Assembly: GCA_947478785.1 (NCBI GenBank)
Contig: CANJXI010000043.1
Coordinates: forward strand, 1 to 33,230
Source of the DNA: Caulobacteraceae bacterium
GTDB taxonomy: Bacteria > Pseudomonadota > Alphaproteobacteria > Caulobacterales > Caulobacteraceae
Direction of reading: 5' to 3'
DNA length: 33,230 nucleotides
Positions 1 to 6,823 of this stretch are shown piece by piece. Under the pieces are notes generated by a model. The model made no database searches and was not told where the DNA came from. It saw nothing but the letters and a program-made list of their open reading frames with translations. Numbering within the stretch: the stretch's first letter is position 1; every line of letters starts with the position of its first letter. The position numbers and the translations under genes were made by a program.

Positions 1-94
1 CGAGGTAGAAAAGCTGCGAGCTTGAAAAGGGAACCTTATCGAGGACCCCCCTGCGGCGAAGGTATCGGTTTGTGGTGTTCACTGGTTTTCTCCT

Positions 95-110
95 GAACGT
101 TTCAACGTTC
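95..110. repeat. Short perfect palindrome (7-bp arms)
   Basis: GAACGTT at 95-101 and AACGTTC at 104-110 are perfect reverse complements separated by TC. It lies about 35 bases beyond the end of the unknown island gene, in the gene-free left edge. It could be a dimeric repressor operator or part of a terminator, but there is no T-tract next to it. It does not match the GTTC-N7-GTTC LexA pattern. Confidence 0.3.
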
Positions 111-145
111 GAGAGAGAAGTTCGCCAGCCCCTGTGAGGTCCCCG

Positions 146-685
146 CTACTTTTTCATAGCCTCCCGTTTGGCTCGGTCTCTGTCGGCCTCGTCTTCGTCT
201 TTGTGCAGTGACCGCACGTAACTGATGGCCTGCATGACCGCGCCTTCGGACTTCCCTGGGCGGTGCCCGCGCGCCTGCAAATACCGCGCGAGTTCTCGCC
301 GCGTCATGCCTGGCCCGTCGCCGCGAAAACCATCGTAGACCCGGATGTCTTCGCGAAACCGCCAATCGCTGGCGAGTTTGTCCGCTAAGCCGATTGCTTG
401 CAGGCCCGCTCGGTCGCGCTCCGCGTGTTGTGCCGCGAATACTGTCTCAACCACTCTCTTGGCGACCCACTCCGCCCAGATTTGCGTTTCGACAATGTTG
501 GCGCGCCCCGTGGCGATGTCGCGCCACACTTCTTCTGCGGCACCGTTGTGGCCATCCATAGCCATTGCCAACTCGCCGCTACCGTAGTGGTCACCGCGGC
601 ACGCAATATCCACCTCCCTCCGAATTCTGGCTAGAAAGGCTTCCGGCGTTTCAACGACTTCCTTAGCCGCCAGCTTCTTAGACAT
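146..685 (-). CDS. Unknown protein encoded immediately downstream of the integrase
   Basis: I do not recognise this 179-residue protein. It is soluble, charged and mostly helical in appearance, with no signal peptide or membrane segment. The C-terminal part (about residues 128-162, including TRRELARYLQARG) resembles a small helix-turn-helix followed by a basic/acidic tail, so DNA binding is possible but unproven. Its ATG at 685 overlaps the integrase stop by 8 bases and has an AGGAAGAAG ribosome-binding site directly upstream, so it is probably co-translated with the integrase. Position and coupling suggest an integrase-associated accessory or cargo gene. It is larger than typical excisionases. 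Confidence 0.7.
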   Translation of the reverse strand: MSKKLAAKEVVETPEAFLARIRREVDIACRGDHYGSGELAMAMDGHNGAAEEVWRDIATGRANIVETQIWAEWVAKRVVETVFAAQHAERDRAGLQAIGLADKLASDWRFREDIRVYDGFRGDGPGMTRRELARYLQARGHRPGKSEGAVMQAISYVRSLHKDEDEADRDRAKREAMKK

Positions 686-1892
686 CTTCTTCCTCTCCGG
701 CCCCGCACCACTCCGCCCACTCCTCCATCAGCACCCGGCGTTTTTCCAGCAGATCACCTCGCCGATAGGCTGCCTCGACCTTGTTTGCGATGGCGTGTGC
801 CAGGGCCTGTTCGGCAAGGTCAGGGTGGTGGAGCGTGGCCTCGCTTGCCCAGTCCCGAAAGGTTGAGCGGAAGCCGTGCACGGTGATCTCCGCACGTTTC
901 ATCCGCCTAAGCACAGCAGACAGGCTCATGTCGGAAAGCGGACGGCGTGACCGAGCGCCAGGGAAGATAAGGTCCTCGCCCCTTACCCTGGGAAGCTTCT
1001 CCAGCAAGGCTACCGCCGCACCGGACAACGGCACCCGGTGCTCCTTGGTCGCCTTCATGCGTGCGCCCGGCACCGTCCAAACTTTGGTTGCCAGGTCGAT
1101 TTCAGCCCAAGTGGCGCCACGGACCTCCCCGGATCGCGCTGCGGTGAGGATGGCGAACTCAAGCGCCCTGGCACCGGTACCGGGCATAGCGCGGAGACCA
1201 GTCATGAAATCGGCCATATCCTTCCACGCCAGCGCAGAGTGGTTGCGAACGTTTTTTAGTTTCGATGGGGAGGGCAGGAGCGCTGAGATATGCTTGCGCC
1301 AGACGGCAGGGTTTTCCCCCTGGAACCACTTACGCGCCTTCGCGTATGCGATCACGAGTTCGAGCCGGGAGCGAACGCGGGTTGCCGTCTCGGGCTTGGC
1401 CGACCAGATCGGCGTGAGGATCTCGACAACATGGTCGGTGGTCACCTCGCTGATCGGCAAGTCGCCGATCAGCGGGTAGACATATGTCTTGAGTGTGTTG
1501 GTCCACTGCTGGGCATGCTTTGCGTTTTTCCACCCGGCTTCGTGGGCGCCGATATACTTGGTGGCGACGGTGCGGAAGGTTCTCCCCTCCAGGACCTCTC
1601 TCTTGGTGTCCTCAGCGGCGGTCATTGCCGCCTGGGCCTCTGCGGCTTTCTTTTCCTCAAGGGGGTCGCGGCCCTTTTTGGTTAGGGCCTTAAAGTCCTC
1701 GGCGACGGCCCTAGCCTGGGTCACACTCAGGTCGGCGGCGGAGCCTAAACCCATCTCCCGGCGCCGCCCGTTCACCTGGTAGCGGAATATCCAGCTCCTC
1801 CCGCCCCCTTTGGTGACTTGAAGGTAGAGCCCGCCGCCGTCCGCGTGCATGCCGATGGCGGCGTATTTTATCTCGAGCGTTGTGAGCGCCAT
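678..1892 (-). CDS. P4-type tyrosine integrase (site-specific recombinase)
   Basis: This enzyme should catalyse integration and excision of the island at the adjacent tRNA-Ser gene. The N-terminus (DGGGLYLQV, about residues 15-23) is the DUF4102 arm-binding domain typical of P4-like integrases; a SAM-like core-binding domain follows, then the catalytic domain. Visible catalytic elements are Arg in TAARSGEVRG, Lys in the MKATKEHRVPLS beta-hairpin, HGFRSTFRDWA giving His and Arg, LAHAI supplying the second His, and the nucleophilic Tyr in AAYRRGD. The length from the chosen start is 404 residues, normal for the family, and no disruption is seen. I chose ATG at 1892 (MALTTLEIK) over the in-frame TTG at 1901. 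The GAGGGG ribosome-binding site at 1905-1910 would be only about 3 bases from the TTG, against about 12 from the ATG. Confidence 0.93.
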   Translation of the reverse strand: MALTTLEIKYAAIGMHADGGGLYLQVTKGGGRSWIFRYQVNGRRREMGLGSAADLSVTQARAVAEDFKALTKKGRDPLEEKKAAEAQAAMTAAEDTKREVLEGRTFRTVATKYIGAHEAGWKNAKHAQQWTNTLKTYVYPLIGDLPISEVTTDHVVEILTPIWSAKPETATRVRSRLELVIAYAKARKWFQGENPAVWRKHISALLPSPSKLKNVRNHSALAWKDMADFMTGLRAMPGTGARALEFAILTAARSGEVRGATWAEIDLATKVWTVPGARMKATKEHRVPLSGAAVALLEKLPRVRGEDLIFPGARSRRPLSDMSLSAVLRRMKRAEITVHGFRSTFRDWASEATLHHPDLAEQALAHAIANKVEAAYRRGDLLEKRRVLMEEWAEWCGAGEEEDV

Positions 1893-1910
1893 AGCGGCCA
1901 AATACCCCTC

Positions 1911-1931
1911 TACCCACCACCTTACCCACCA
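1911..1931. repeat. Tandem TACCCACCA repeats upstream of the integrase
   Basis: TACCCACCA occurs at 1911-1919 and again at 1923-1931, a 12-base period of about one helical turn. A related TGGGGTGGT in opposite orientation follows at 1936-1944. They lie between the integrase start and the tRNA, where integrase arm-type sites or an autoregulatory operator would be expected. The function is inferred from position only. Confidence 0.4.
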
Positions 1932-2007
1932 GTTATGGGGTGGTTTTTACAGATAGTCTATGAATGGTAGTGAGGGAAACGTTGCCGCAACCGCTTGATC
2001 AGCCAGT

Positions 2008-2056
2008 ATTTTATCGTGTTTTTTGAGTGCTAATTAATGGCTCAGGGCGATAAAAT
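2008..2056. repeat. 9-bp inverted repeat at the tRNA 3' boundary, candidate attachment-site core flank
   Basis: ATTTTATCG at 2008-2016 and CGATAAAAT at 2048-2056 are perfect reverse complements separated by 31 bases. The right arm ends on the last base of the tRNA gene (the A of CCA on the minus strand). Integrase core sites are commonly inverted repeats flanking the crossover, so this may be part of the attachment site. It could also be a chance AT-rich match. The distal attachment site is needed to define the real core. Confidence 0.35.
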
Positions 2057-2145
2057 GGCGGAGAGGGTGGGATTCGAACCCACGATACCCTTTCGAGTAC
2101 GCCGCATTTCGAGTGCGGTACTTTCAACCACTCAGCCACCTCTCC
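2056..2145 (-). tRNA. tRNA-Ser (anticodon CGA)
   Basis: The reverse complement folds as a class II tRNA. The acceptor GGAGAGG pairs with CCTCTCC, followed by discriminator G and an encoded CCA. The anticodon stem CCGCA/TGCGG encloses the loop CTCGAAA, giving anticodon CGA for the UCG codon. The T arm contains GGGTTCGAATCCC, and a long variable arm typical of serine tRNAs precedes it. The gene is complete at 90 bases. Its 3' end faces the integrase, consistent with use as the element's integration site without loss of function. Confidence 0.97.
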
Positions 2146-2228
2146 AGAGCCGGCGCAGGTCCATATCAGGGGCCTGTCGAGCGAGCGGCGGAACCTACTC
2201 ATCGGACCGCCCCTGCGCAAGCGCCACG

Positions 2229-2651
2229 TCAGCGCGGATAGAGGATCATCTGGGTGCAGCGGAACAGCGCCATGGTCGTGCCCGTCGTCTCGTTGACGGC
2301 CTGGGCGTCCCAGACCTGGGTCGTGCGTCCACCGTGGGCCAGGCGGGCCGTGCAGGTCACGACCTCGCCGGCCTTGGCGGTGGCGAGGTAATTGGCCTTG
2401 AGTTCGATGGTCGTGAAGTTGGTCGCGCCGTCGGGCAGGCTGGCGATGCAGCCGAAGCCGCAGGCGGTGTCGACCAGCGCGATCACCGAGGCCGCGTGCA
2501 GGAAGCCGTTGGGCGCCATGTGGCCCGGCCGCGCGGTGAAGCGTCCGCGCGCCTCGCCCTTGGCCACCGCATCCCAGGTGATGCCGAGTTCGCCCGGCAG
2601 GGTCCCCGCCTGACGCGCCTCGAACGCCTTCGCCTGGTTCTCGTCCGTCAT
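2229..2651 (-). CDS. PaaI-family hotdog thioesterase
   Basis: A 140-residue protein of the length and pattern of single-domain hotdog-fold acyl-CoA thioesterases. The central motif is APNGFLHAASVIALVDTACG at about residues 46-65, equivalent to the HGG...ALADTA helix region of PaaI, followed by the strand TTIELKANYLATAKAGEVV that is characteristic of the family. The usual HGG is changed to a GFLHA arrangement, so activity cannot be assumed from the motif alone. It would hydrolyse an acyl-CoA, releasing CoA and the free acid in the cytoplasm. It lies divergent from the downstream acyl-CoA cluster, with about 113 bases between the two starts, so a shared regulatory region is possible. The substrate is not predictable. 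Confidence 0.85.
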   Translation of the reverse strand: MTDENQAKAFEARQAGTLPGELGITWDAVAKGEARGRFTARPGHMAPNGFLHAASVIALVDTACGFGCIASLPDGATNFTTIELKANYLATAKAGEVVTCTARLAHGGRTTQVWDAQAVNETTGTTMALFRCTQMILYPR

Positions 2652-2764
2652 GACCGCCGCCTCCGCCCGTCCGAATTGGGCGCCGCGCGGGCCGCAATCA
2701 AGACCAGCGCTTGCGGGCCGGCCTCGCGCCGGGGAGACTGCGGCATGGCCGCGCGGGGAGGATC

Positions 2765-3955
2765 ATGAGCATCAACGGCAAGGCCTACATCATGGGCGCC
2801 TTCGAGCATCCGCTGCGCGACGCCCCTGACACCTCCACGCCGCAGCTACACGCCGAATGCGCCAGGGGCGCGCTGGCCGACGCCGGGCTCAGCCACCTGG
2901 ACGTGGACGCCTACTTCTGCTCCGGCGACGCGCCGGGCTTCGGCGGGTTGTCGATGGTCGACTACATGGGCCTGAGGAACGTCCGCCACCTGGATTCCAC
3001 CGAGACAGGCGGCTCGTCCTACATCGTCCACGTGGGCCACGCGGCCCAGGCGATCGCGGCGGGCAAGTGCCAAGTGGCGCTGATCACGCTGGCCGGCCGG
3101 CCCCGGCAGGGGGGCCATCGGCTGGGTCCCCGACCCCAGGCGGCCGGCGGGGCCCTCAGCGACGGTGCGCCCGAGGCCGGGTTCGACGACATCTACGGGG
3201 TGATGGCCGTCAACGGCTACGCCATGTGCGCCATGCGCCACATGTACGAATACGGCACCACCGCCGAGCAGCTGGCCTGGATCAAGGTGGCCGCCTCCAC
3301 CCACGCCCAATGGAACGAGCACGCCTTCCTGCGGAAGGTGGTCACCGTGGAGGAGGTGCTGGCCTCGCGGATGGTCGCCGACCCGCTGCGCCTGCTGGAT
3401 TGCTGCGTGGTCACCGACGGCGGCGGGGCGCTGATCGTCACCAGCCCGGAGGTGGCCCGCAGCCTGAACCGGCCGAGGGTGAAGTTGATCGGGGCCGGCG
3501 AGGCGCCCAAGACCATGCTGGGCGGCCTCGACCTCGACCTCACCTATTCCGGCGCGGTGTGGTCGGGACCCGGGGCGTTCGAGGAGGCCCGCGTGACACC
3601 CGCCGACATCAAGTACGCCTCGATCTACGACAGCTTCACGATCACCGTGCTGATGCAGATCGAGGACCTGGGCTTCTGCAAGAAGGGCGAGGGCGGGCGG
3701 TTCGTCGCCGAGGGAAACCTGATCTCCGGCGTCGGCAAGCTGCCCTTCAACACCGACGGCGGGGGCTTGTGCAACAACCACCCCACGAACCGCGGCGGCA
3801 TCACAAAGGTGATCGAGGCCGTGCGCCAGCTGCGCGGCGAGGCGCACCCGAAGGTGCAGGTTCCCAATTGCGACCTGGCGCTGGCCCACGGGACCGGCGG
3901 GCTGCTCAGCGGTCGCCACGCCGCCGGCACCATCATCCTGGAACGGGAGGCCTGA
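2765..3955 (+). CDS. Thiolase-like lipid-transfer protein (Ltp2/SCP-x type), probable retro-aldolase or thiolase
   Basis: This 396-residue protein has the thiolase fold of the lipid-transfer-protein/SCP-x branch. Recognisable blocks are YDSFTITVLMQIEDLGF, NTDGGGLCNNHPTNRGG and the C-terminal AHGTGG loop. The segment where thiolases carry the acyl-accepting Cys reads STETGGSSYIV (about residues 78-88), so the canonical nucleophile appears to be absent. In steroid side-chain catabolism, Cys-less Ltp2 proteins pair with a DUF35 protein and act as retro-aldolases rather than thiolases; the next gene encodes such a partner. A GGGGAGGA ribosome-binding site at 2755-2762 supports ATG 2765 rather than the longer open frame. 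The substrate is unknown; the neighbouring acyl-CoA genes argue for beta-oxidation-like removal of a side chain. Confidence 0.86.
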   Translation: MSINGKAYIMGAFEHPLRDAPDTSTPQLHAECARGALADAGLSHLDVDAYFCSGDAPGFGGLSMVDYMGLRNVRHLDSTETGGSSYIVHVGHAAQAIAAGKCQVALITLAGRPRQGGHRLGPRPQAAGGALSDGAPEAGFDDIYGVMAVNGYAMCAMRHMYEYGTTAEQLAWIKVAASTHAQWNEHAFLRKVVTVEEVLASRMVADPLRLLDCCVVTDGGGALIVTSPEVARSLNRPRVKLIGAGEAPKTMLGGLDLDLTYSGAVWSGPGAFEEARVTPADIKYASIYDSFTITVLMQIEDLGFCKKGEGGRFVAEGNLISGVGKLPFNTDGGGLCNNHPTNRGGITKVIEAVRQLRGEAHPKVQVPNCDLALAHGTGGLLSGRHAAGTIILEREA

Positions 3956-3957
3956 AC

Positions 3958-4374
3958 ATGTCCGAAACCGATCCGCGGGCCCCGATAACCCGGCCGATAC
4001 CGCCGCCGCCGGTCAGCGTGGAGACCAGGCCGTTCTGGGACGCGGCGGCCGAGGGCCGATTCCTGATCAAGCGCTGCGCCGACTGCGGCAAGGCCCATTG
4101 GTATCCGCGCGCGATCTGTCCCCACTGCTTTTCGGCCAACACGGTCTGGGAGGAGAGCCCGGGCGAAGGCGTGATCTATGCCTATTCAGTTCTCCGCCGC
4201 TCGCCGACCGGCCCCTTCGCCGTGGGCTATGTGACGCTGGACGAAGGTCCCGCCGTGCTGACCAATTTCGTGGACGTGGCTCCGGGCGATCTCGCCATCG
4301 GCCTGCGGGTCAAGGTGCGTTTCCAGCCGACCGAGGGCGGCCCGCCGGCGCCGGTGTTCGCGCCTCACACCTGA
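3958..4374 (+). CDS. DUF35 OB-fold / zinc-ribbon partner of the thiolase-like protein
   Basis: A 138-residue protein with the rubredoxin-like zinc ribbon Cys40-x2-Cys43 and Cys54-x2-Cys57 (CADCGKAHWYPRAICPHC), followed by an OB-fold (VIYAYSVLRR to PVFAPHT). This is the ordinary architecture and size of DUF35 proteins. These proteins form complexes with thiolase-like enzymes or with MaoC-type hydratases and help hold the acyl-CoA. The start codon lies two bases after the thiolase-like stop, so the two are almost certainly co-transcribed and probably form one complex. Its last 10 bases overlap the convergent CoA-transferase gene. Confidence 0.9.
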   Translation: MSETDPRAPITRPIPPPPVSVETRPFWDAAAEGRFLIKRCADCGKAHWYPRAICPHCFSANTVWEESPGEGVIYAYSVLRRSPTGPFAVGYVTLDEGPAVLTNFVDVAPGDLAIGLRVKVRFQPTEGGPPAPVFAPHT

Positions 4375-5582
4375 GCGTCATCCGCCTCGCCCAGCACTTC
4401 GTCGGTATGCTCGCCAAGCCGGGGGGCGTGGCGGCGGATGTTGGACGGCGTTTTCGCGAACCTCACCGGTGGCCGCACCAGCCTGTAGTCGCCGATCTCG
4501 GGATGGGCGTAGCGTTCGAGCAGCCCGACAGCCTCAATGTGCGGGTCGTGCTCCACCTCGCCCAGCCGGTTGGCGCGCATCACCGGGATCGCCAGCGGCT
4601 TCAGCAGCGCCAGCCATTCGTCGGTGGGCCTTTCGACCGTCACCGTCTCGACCAGCGCGTAGAGCTCGCGGATGTTGGCCTGGCGCGCGAAGGTGTCTGA
4701 AAAGCGCGGGTCCTTGGCGATGGTGTCCGCCCAGCCGGCGGCGGCGAAGAACTGGCCCCACTGTTTGTCAGTGTACGGCAGAAGTCCGATATGGCCGTCC
4801 CGGGTCTTGAAGGGCTTGCGGTTTGGGTTGAGGACGCGCGGATAGCCGATCTGGCCGACCGGCGGGTCGAAGGTCGCGCCATAGAGGTGCTCGACCAGGG
4901 TGAAGCTGGTCACGCATTCGAACATCGGGACCTCGACGAACTGGCCCTGCCCGGTGCGTTCGCGATGCAGCAGGGCGGCGGTGACCGCCTGGGCCATGAA
5001 CAGACCCGAGACCTTGTCGCCCAGCAGGGTGGGCAGGATACGCGGCTCGGGGTCCCCGTCGGTCCGGGACAGCAGGTCGCCCAGGCCGCAGGCTGACTGG
5101 ATGAGGTCGTCGTAGGCCGGGTCGCCCGCATAAGGACCCTCGGAGCCGAAGCCGGCAGCATGGACATAGATGATGTCCGGCTTGATGGCGGCCATCGCCT
5201 CGTAGCCAAAGCCCAGGCGCTGCAGCCCTTCGTAGCGCACGGAGGCCGCGAAGACGTCGGCGGTCCTGATGAGCCGCCGCAAGGCGCGCTTGGCGCTTTC
5301 CTGCTTCAGGTCCAGCGCCACCGAGCGCTTGTTGCGGTTGAGGCCAAGGAAGATCGGCCCCAGGCCCTCGGGCGCCCCCTTTGGCGTCTCCCCGGTCCAG
5401 CGCATGGTGTCGCCGCCGCCGCCGCGCAGGCCGCCCGGGTCCTCCAGCTTGATGACGTCGGCGCCCTGGTCGGCCAGGATCTGGGTGGCGTAGGCGCCGT
5501 TGACCACGCTGGTCATGTCCAGGATTCGAATCCCGGCCAGCGGGCCGGTCGCGGCCTTGGCCAGTTCCTTGCGTTTCGCCAC
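4365..5582 (-). CDS. Class III CoA-transferase (CaiB/BaiF family)
   Basis: This enzyme transfers CoA between acyl donors and carboxylate acceptors through an aspartyl-CoA anhydride. The family landmarks are GPLAGIRILDMTSVVNG at the N-terminus, EDPGG, LNRNKRSVALDLK (residues 81-93), HAAGFGSEGPYAG and LLGDKVSGLF. Asp189 in the last of these matches the catalytic Asp. It is 405 residues from GTG 5582, the usual length. I preferred this start over GTG 5621 because AAGGGGA lies at 5591-5597, 8 bases upstream, and because the longer version adds a family-atypical N-terminus. It is divergent from the acyl-CoA dehydrogenase gene (74 bases between starts) and convergent with the DUF35 gene. It may activate the cluster's substrate as a CoA ester. 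Confidence 0.9.
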   Translation of the reverse strand: MAKRKELAKAATGPLAGIRILDMTSVVNGAYATQILADQGADVIKLEDPGGLRGGGGDTMRWTGETPKGAPEGLGPIFLGLNRNKRSVALDLKQESAKRALRRLIRTADVFAASVRYEGLQRLGFGYEAMAAIKPDIIYVHAAGFGSEGPYAGDPAYDDLIQSACGLGDLLSRTDGDPEPRILPTLLGDKVSGLFMAQAVTAALLHRERTGQGQFVEVPMFECVTSFTLVEHLYGATFDPPVGQIGYPRVLNPNRKPFKTRDGHIGLLPYTDKQWGQFFAAAGWADTIAKDPRFSDTFARQANIRELYALVETVTVERPTDEWLALLKPLAIPVMRANRLGEVEHDPHIEAVGLLERYAHPEIGDYRLVRPPVRFAKTPSNIRRHAPRLGEHTDEVLGEADDAQV

Positions 5583-5656
5583 CCGCGCACTCCCCTTGCC
5601 GACGCCCGTCGTTATGGTCACACCCAGAAGATCGCGCGAGCGACGGGAGGGCCAGC

Positions 5657-6823
5657 ATGGATTTCGAGATCGCCCACGAGCACCGCATGCTCAAGGACCT
5701 CGTGGCCCGATTCGTCCGCGAGGAACTCATGCCCCTGGAGCCGGCGGTGCTGGCCGGGGAAGCTGCCGGCAGGGGCGTCGTAATCACCCAGGCCCAGCAG
5801 GCGCGCCTCGACGAGATCGCCCGCGGGCTCGGCCTGTTCGGCCTGGACGCACCCGTGGACGTCGGCGGGTCGGAGCTGCCGATGACCGCCATGGTGGGCG
5901 TCGAGGAAGAACTCGGCGCCTGCATGACGCCCTACACCCTGCCGCCGGACAGCCCGAACCTGCGGATGCTGATGCAGACGGTCGATGAGCGGCAGCGCGC
6001 CGCCTATCTCGCGCCCTATGTGGCGGGCCAGACCATCTCGGCGATCGCCATCTCCGAACCCGGCGCCGGCTCGGACCCGGCGGCCATGACAACGCGCGCC
6101 GTGCGCGACGGGGACGACTGGATCATCAACGGCCGCAAGATCTGGATCTCGCGGGCCGACGTGGCGGACTTCACCATCCTGATGGCGGTCACCGACACAG
6201 AGAAGCGGGCGCGGGGTGGAATCTCCGCGTTCCTGGTCGATAAGGGGACGCCGGGCTTCAATGTCCTGCGGCGCATCCCGATGATCGGCGGGGCCTACAC
6301 CTACGAGATCGCCATCGAGGATTGCCGGGTGGAAGGCTGGAAGCTCCTGGGCCAGGAAGGCGCGGGATTCGCCCCGATGCAGACCCGGCTTGGCGCCCGT
6401 CGCATCCAGATGGCCGCCTGGTCGGTGGGCATGGCCCAGCGGGCGCTGGACATGATGGTGGAATACGCGCCGCAGCGGAAAACCTTCGGCGCGCCGCTGA
6501 GCGAGCGCCAGGCGATCCAGTTCTGGGCGGCGGAGGCGGCGACCAAGATCCACGCCTCGCGGCTGATGACCTATGACTGCGCCTGGAAGCTCGACCAGGG
6601 CCGCGATGTCCGCCAGGAGATCTCGATGATCAAGTGGTATGCGACCGAGATGGCCTACGAGACGGTGGACCGGGTGATGCAGGCGTTCGGCGCCATGGGC
6701 GTGACCAAGGAACTTCCGCTGGCCCAGATGCAGGCCAAGCTGCGCACCATGCGAATCTACGACGGCGCCACCGAGATCCATAAGTGGGTGGTTGGCCGCA
6801 ACCTCATGGGGACCAGGAAATGA
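5657..6823 (+). CDS. Acyl-CoA dehydrogenase (ACAD10/11-like branch)
   Basis: A FAD enzyme introducing an alpha,beta double bond into an acyl-CoA. The 388 residues include AISEPGAGSDPAAM (substrate/FAD contact block), WIINGRKIWISRADVADF, and the C-terminal AFGAMGVTKELPLAQ and RIYDGATEIHKWVVGR. In medium-chain enzymes the catalytic Glu sits in YEGT; here the matching position is Asp369 (YDGA). Asp at this position together with EIH/EVH is typical of ACAD10/11-like members, so the enzyme is probably active but of that branch. A GGGAGG ribosome-binding site precedes ATG 5657. The next gene starts inside its stop codon (ATGA), indicating translational coupling. Confidence 0.92.
   Translation: MDFEIAHEHRMLKDLVARFVREELMPLEPAVLAGEAAGRGVVITQAQQARLDEIARGLGLFGLDAPVDVGGSELPMTAMVGVEEELGACMTPYTLPPDSPNLRMLMQTVDERQRAAYLAPYVAGQTISAIAISEPGAGSDPAAMTTRAVRDGDDWIINGRKIWISRADVADFTILMAVTDTEKRARGGISAFLVDKGTPGFNVLRRIPMIGGAYTYEIAIEDCRVEGWKLLGQEGAGFAPMQTRLGARRIQMAAWSVGMAQRALDMMVEYAPQRKTFGAPLSERQAIQFWAAEAATKIHASRLMTYDCAWKLDQGRDVRQEISMIKWYATEMAYETVDRVMQAFGAMGVTKELPLAQMQAKLRTMRIYDGATEIHKWVVGRNLMGTRK

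Larger units (their letters stand above)
1..2055. mobile_element. Terminal part of an integrative element inserted at tRNA-Ser(CGA)
   Basis: A P4-type tyrosine integrase is transcribed away from the 3' end of a complete tRNA-Ser gene, with one unknown gene coupled to it. This is the standard arrangement for integrases that insert at a tRNA 3' end and leave the tRNA intact. The segment looks less GC-rich than the rest of the window by eye, although this was not computed. Only this end is visible, so the element must continue to the left. The distal attachment site, which should repeat the last bases of the tRNA, is outside the window. Positions 1-145 contain no convincing gene; a short palindrome lies at 95-110. 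Confidence 0.72.

Noticed and set aside
77-91. Possible LexA box near the left edge (GTTC at 77-80)
   Set aside because: The second half-site at the correct 7-base spacing reads TTCT, not GTTC.
102-365. Open frame on the minus strand at the left edge
   Set aside because: The product is Arg/Ala-rich and low in complexity, and it lies out of frame over the unknown island gene; it reads as a shadow.
2846-3919. Long minus-strand open frame across the thiolase-like gene
   Set aside because: It is antisense to a gene with clear family motifs and a good ribosome-binding site; the frame is open only because of high GC.
4910-4990. Apparent loss of a catalytic Asp in the CoA-transferase (EVPMFE instead of a DVSM-type motif)
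   Set aside because: On reconsideration, the catalytic Asp of the family aligns with LLGDKVSG (Asp189), which is intact; the EVPMFE change is outside the active residue.
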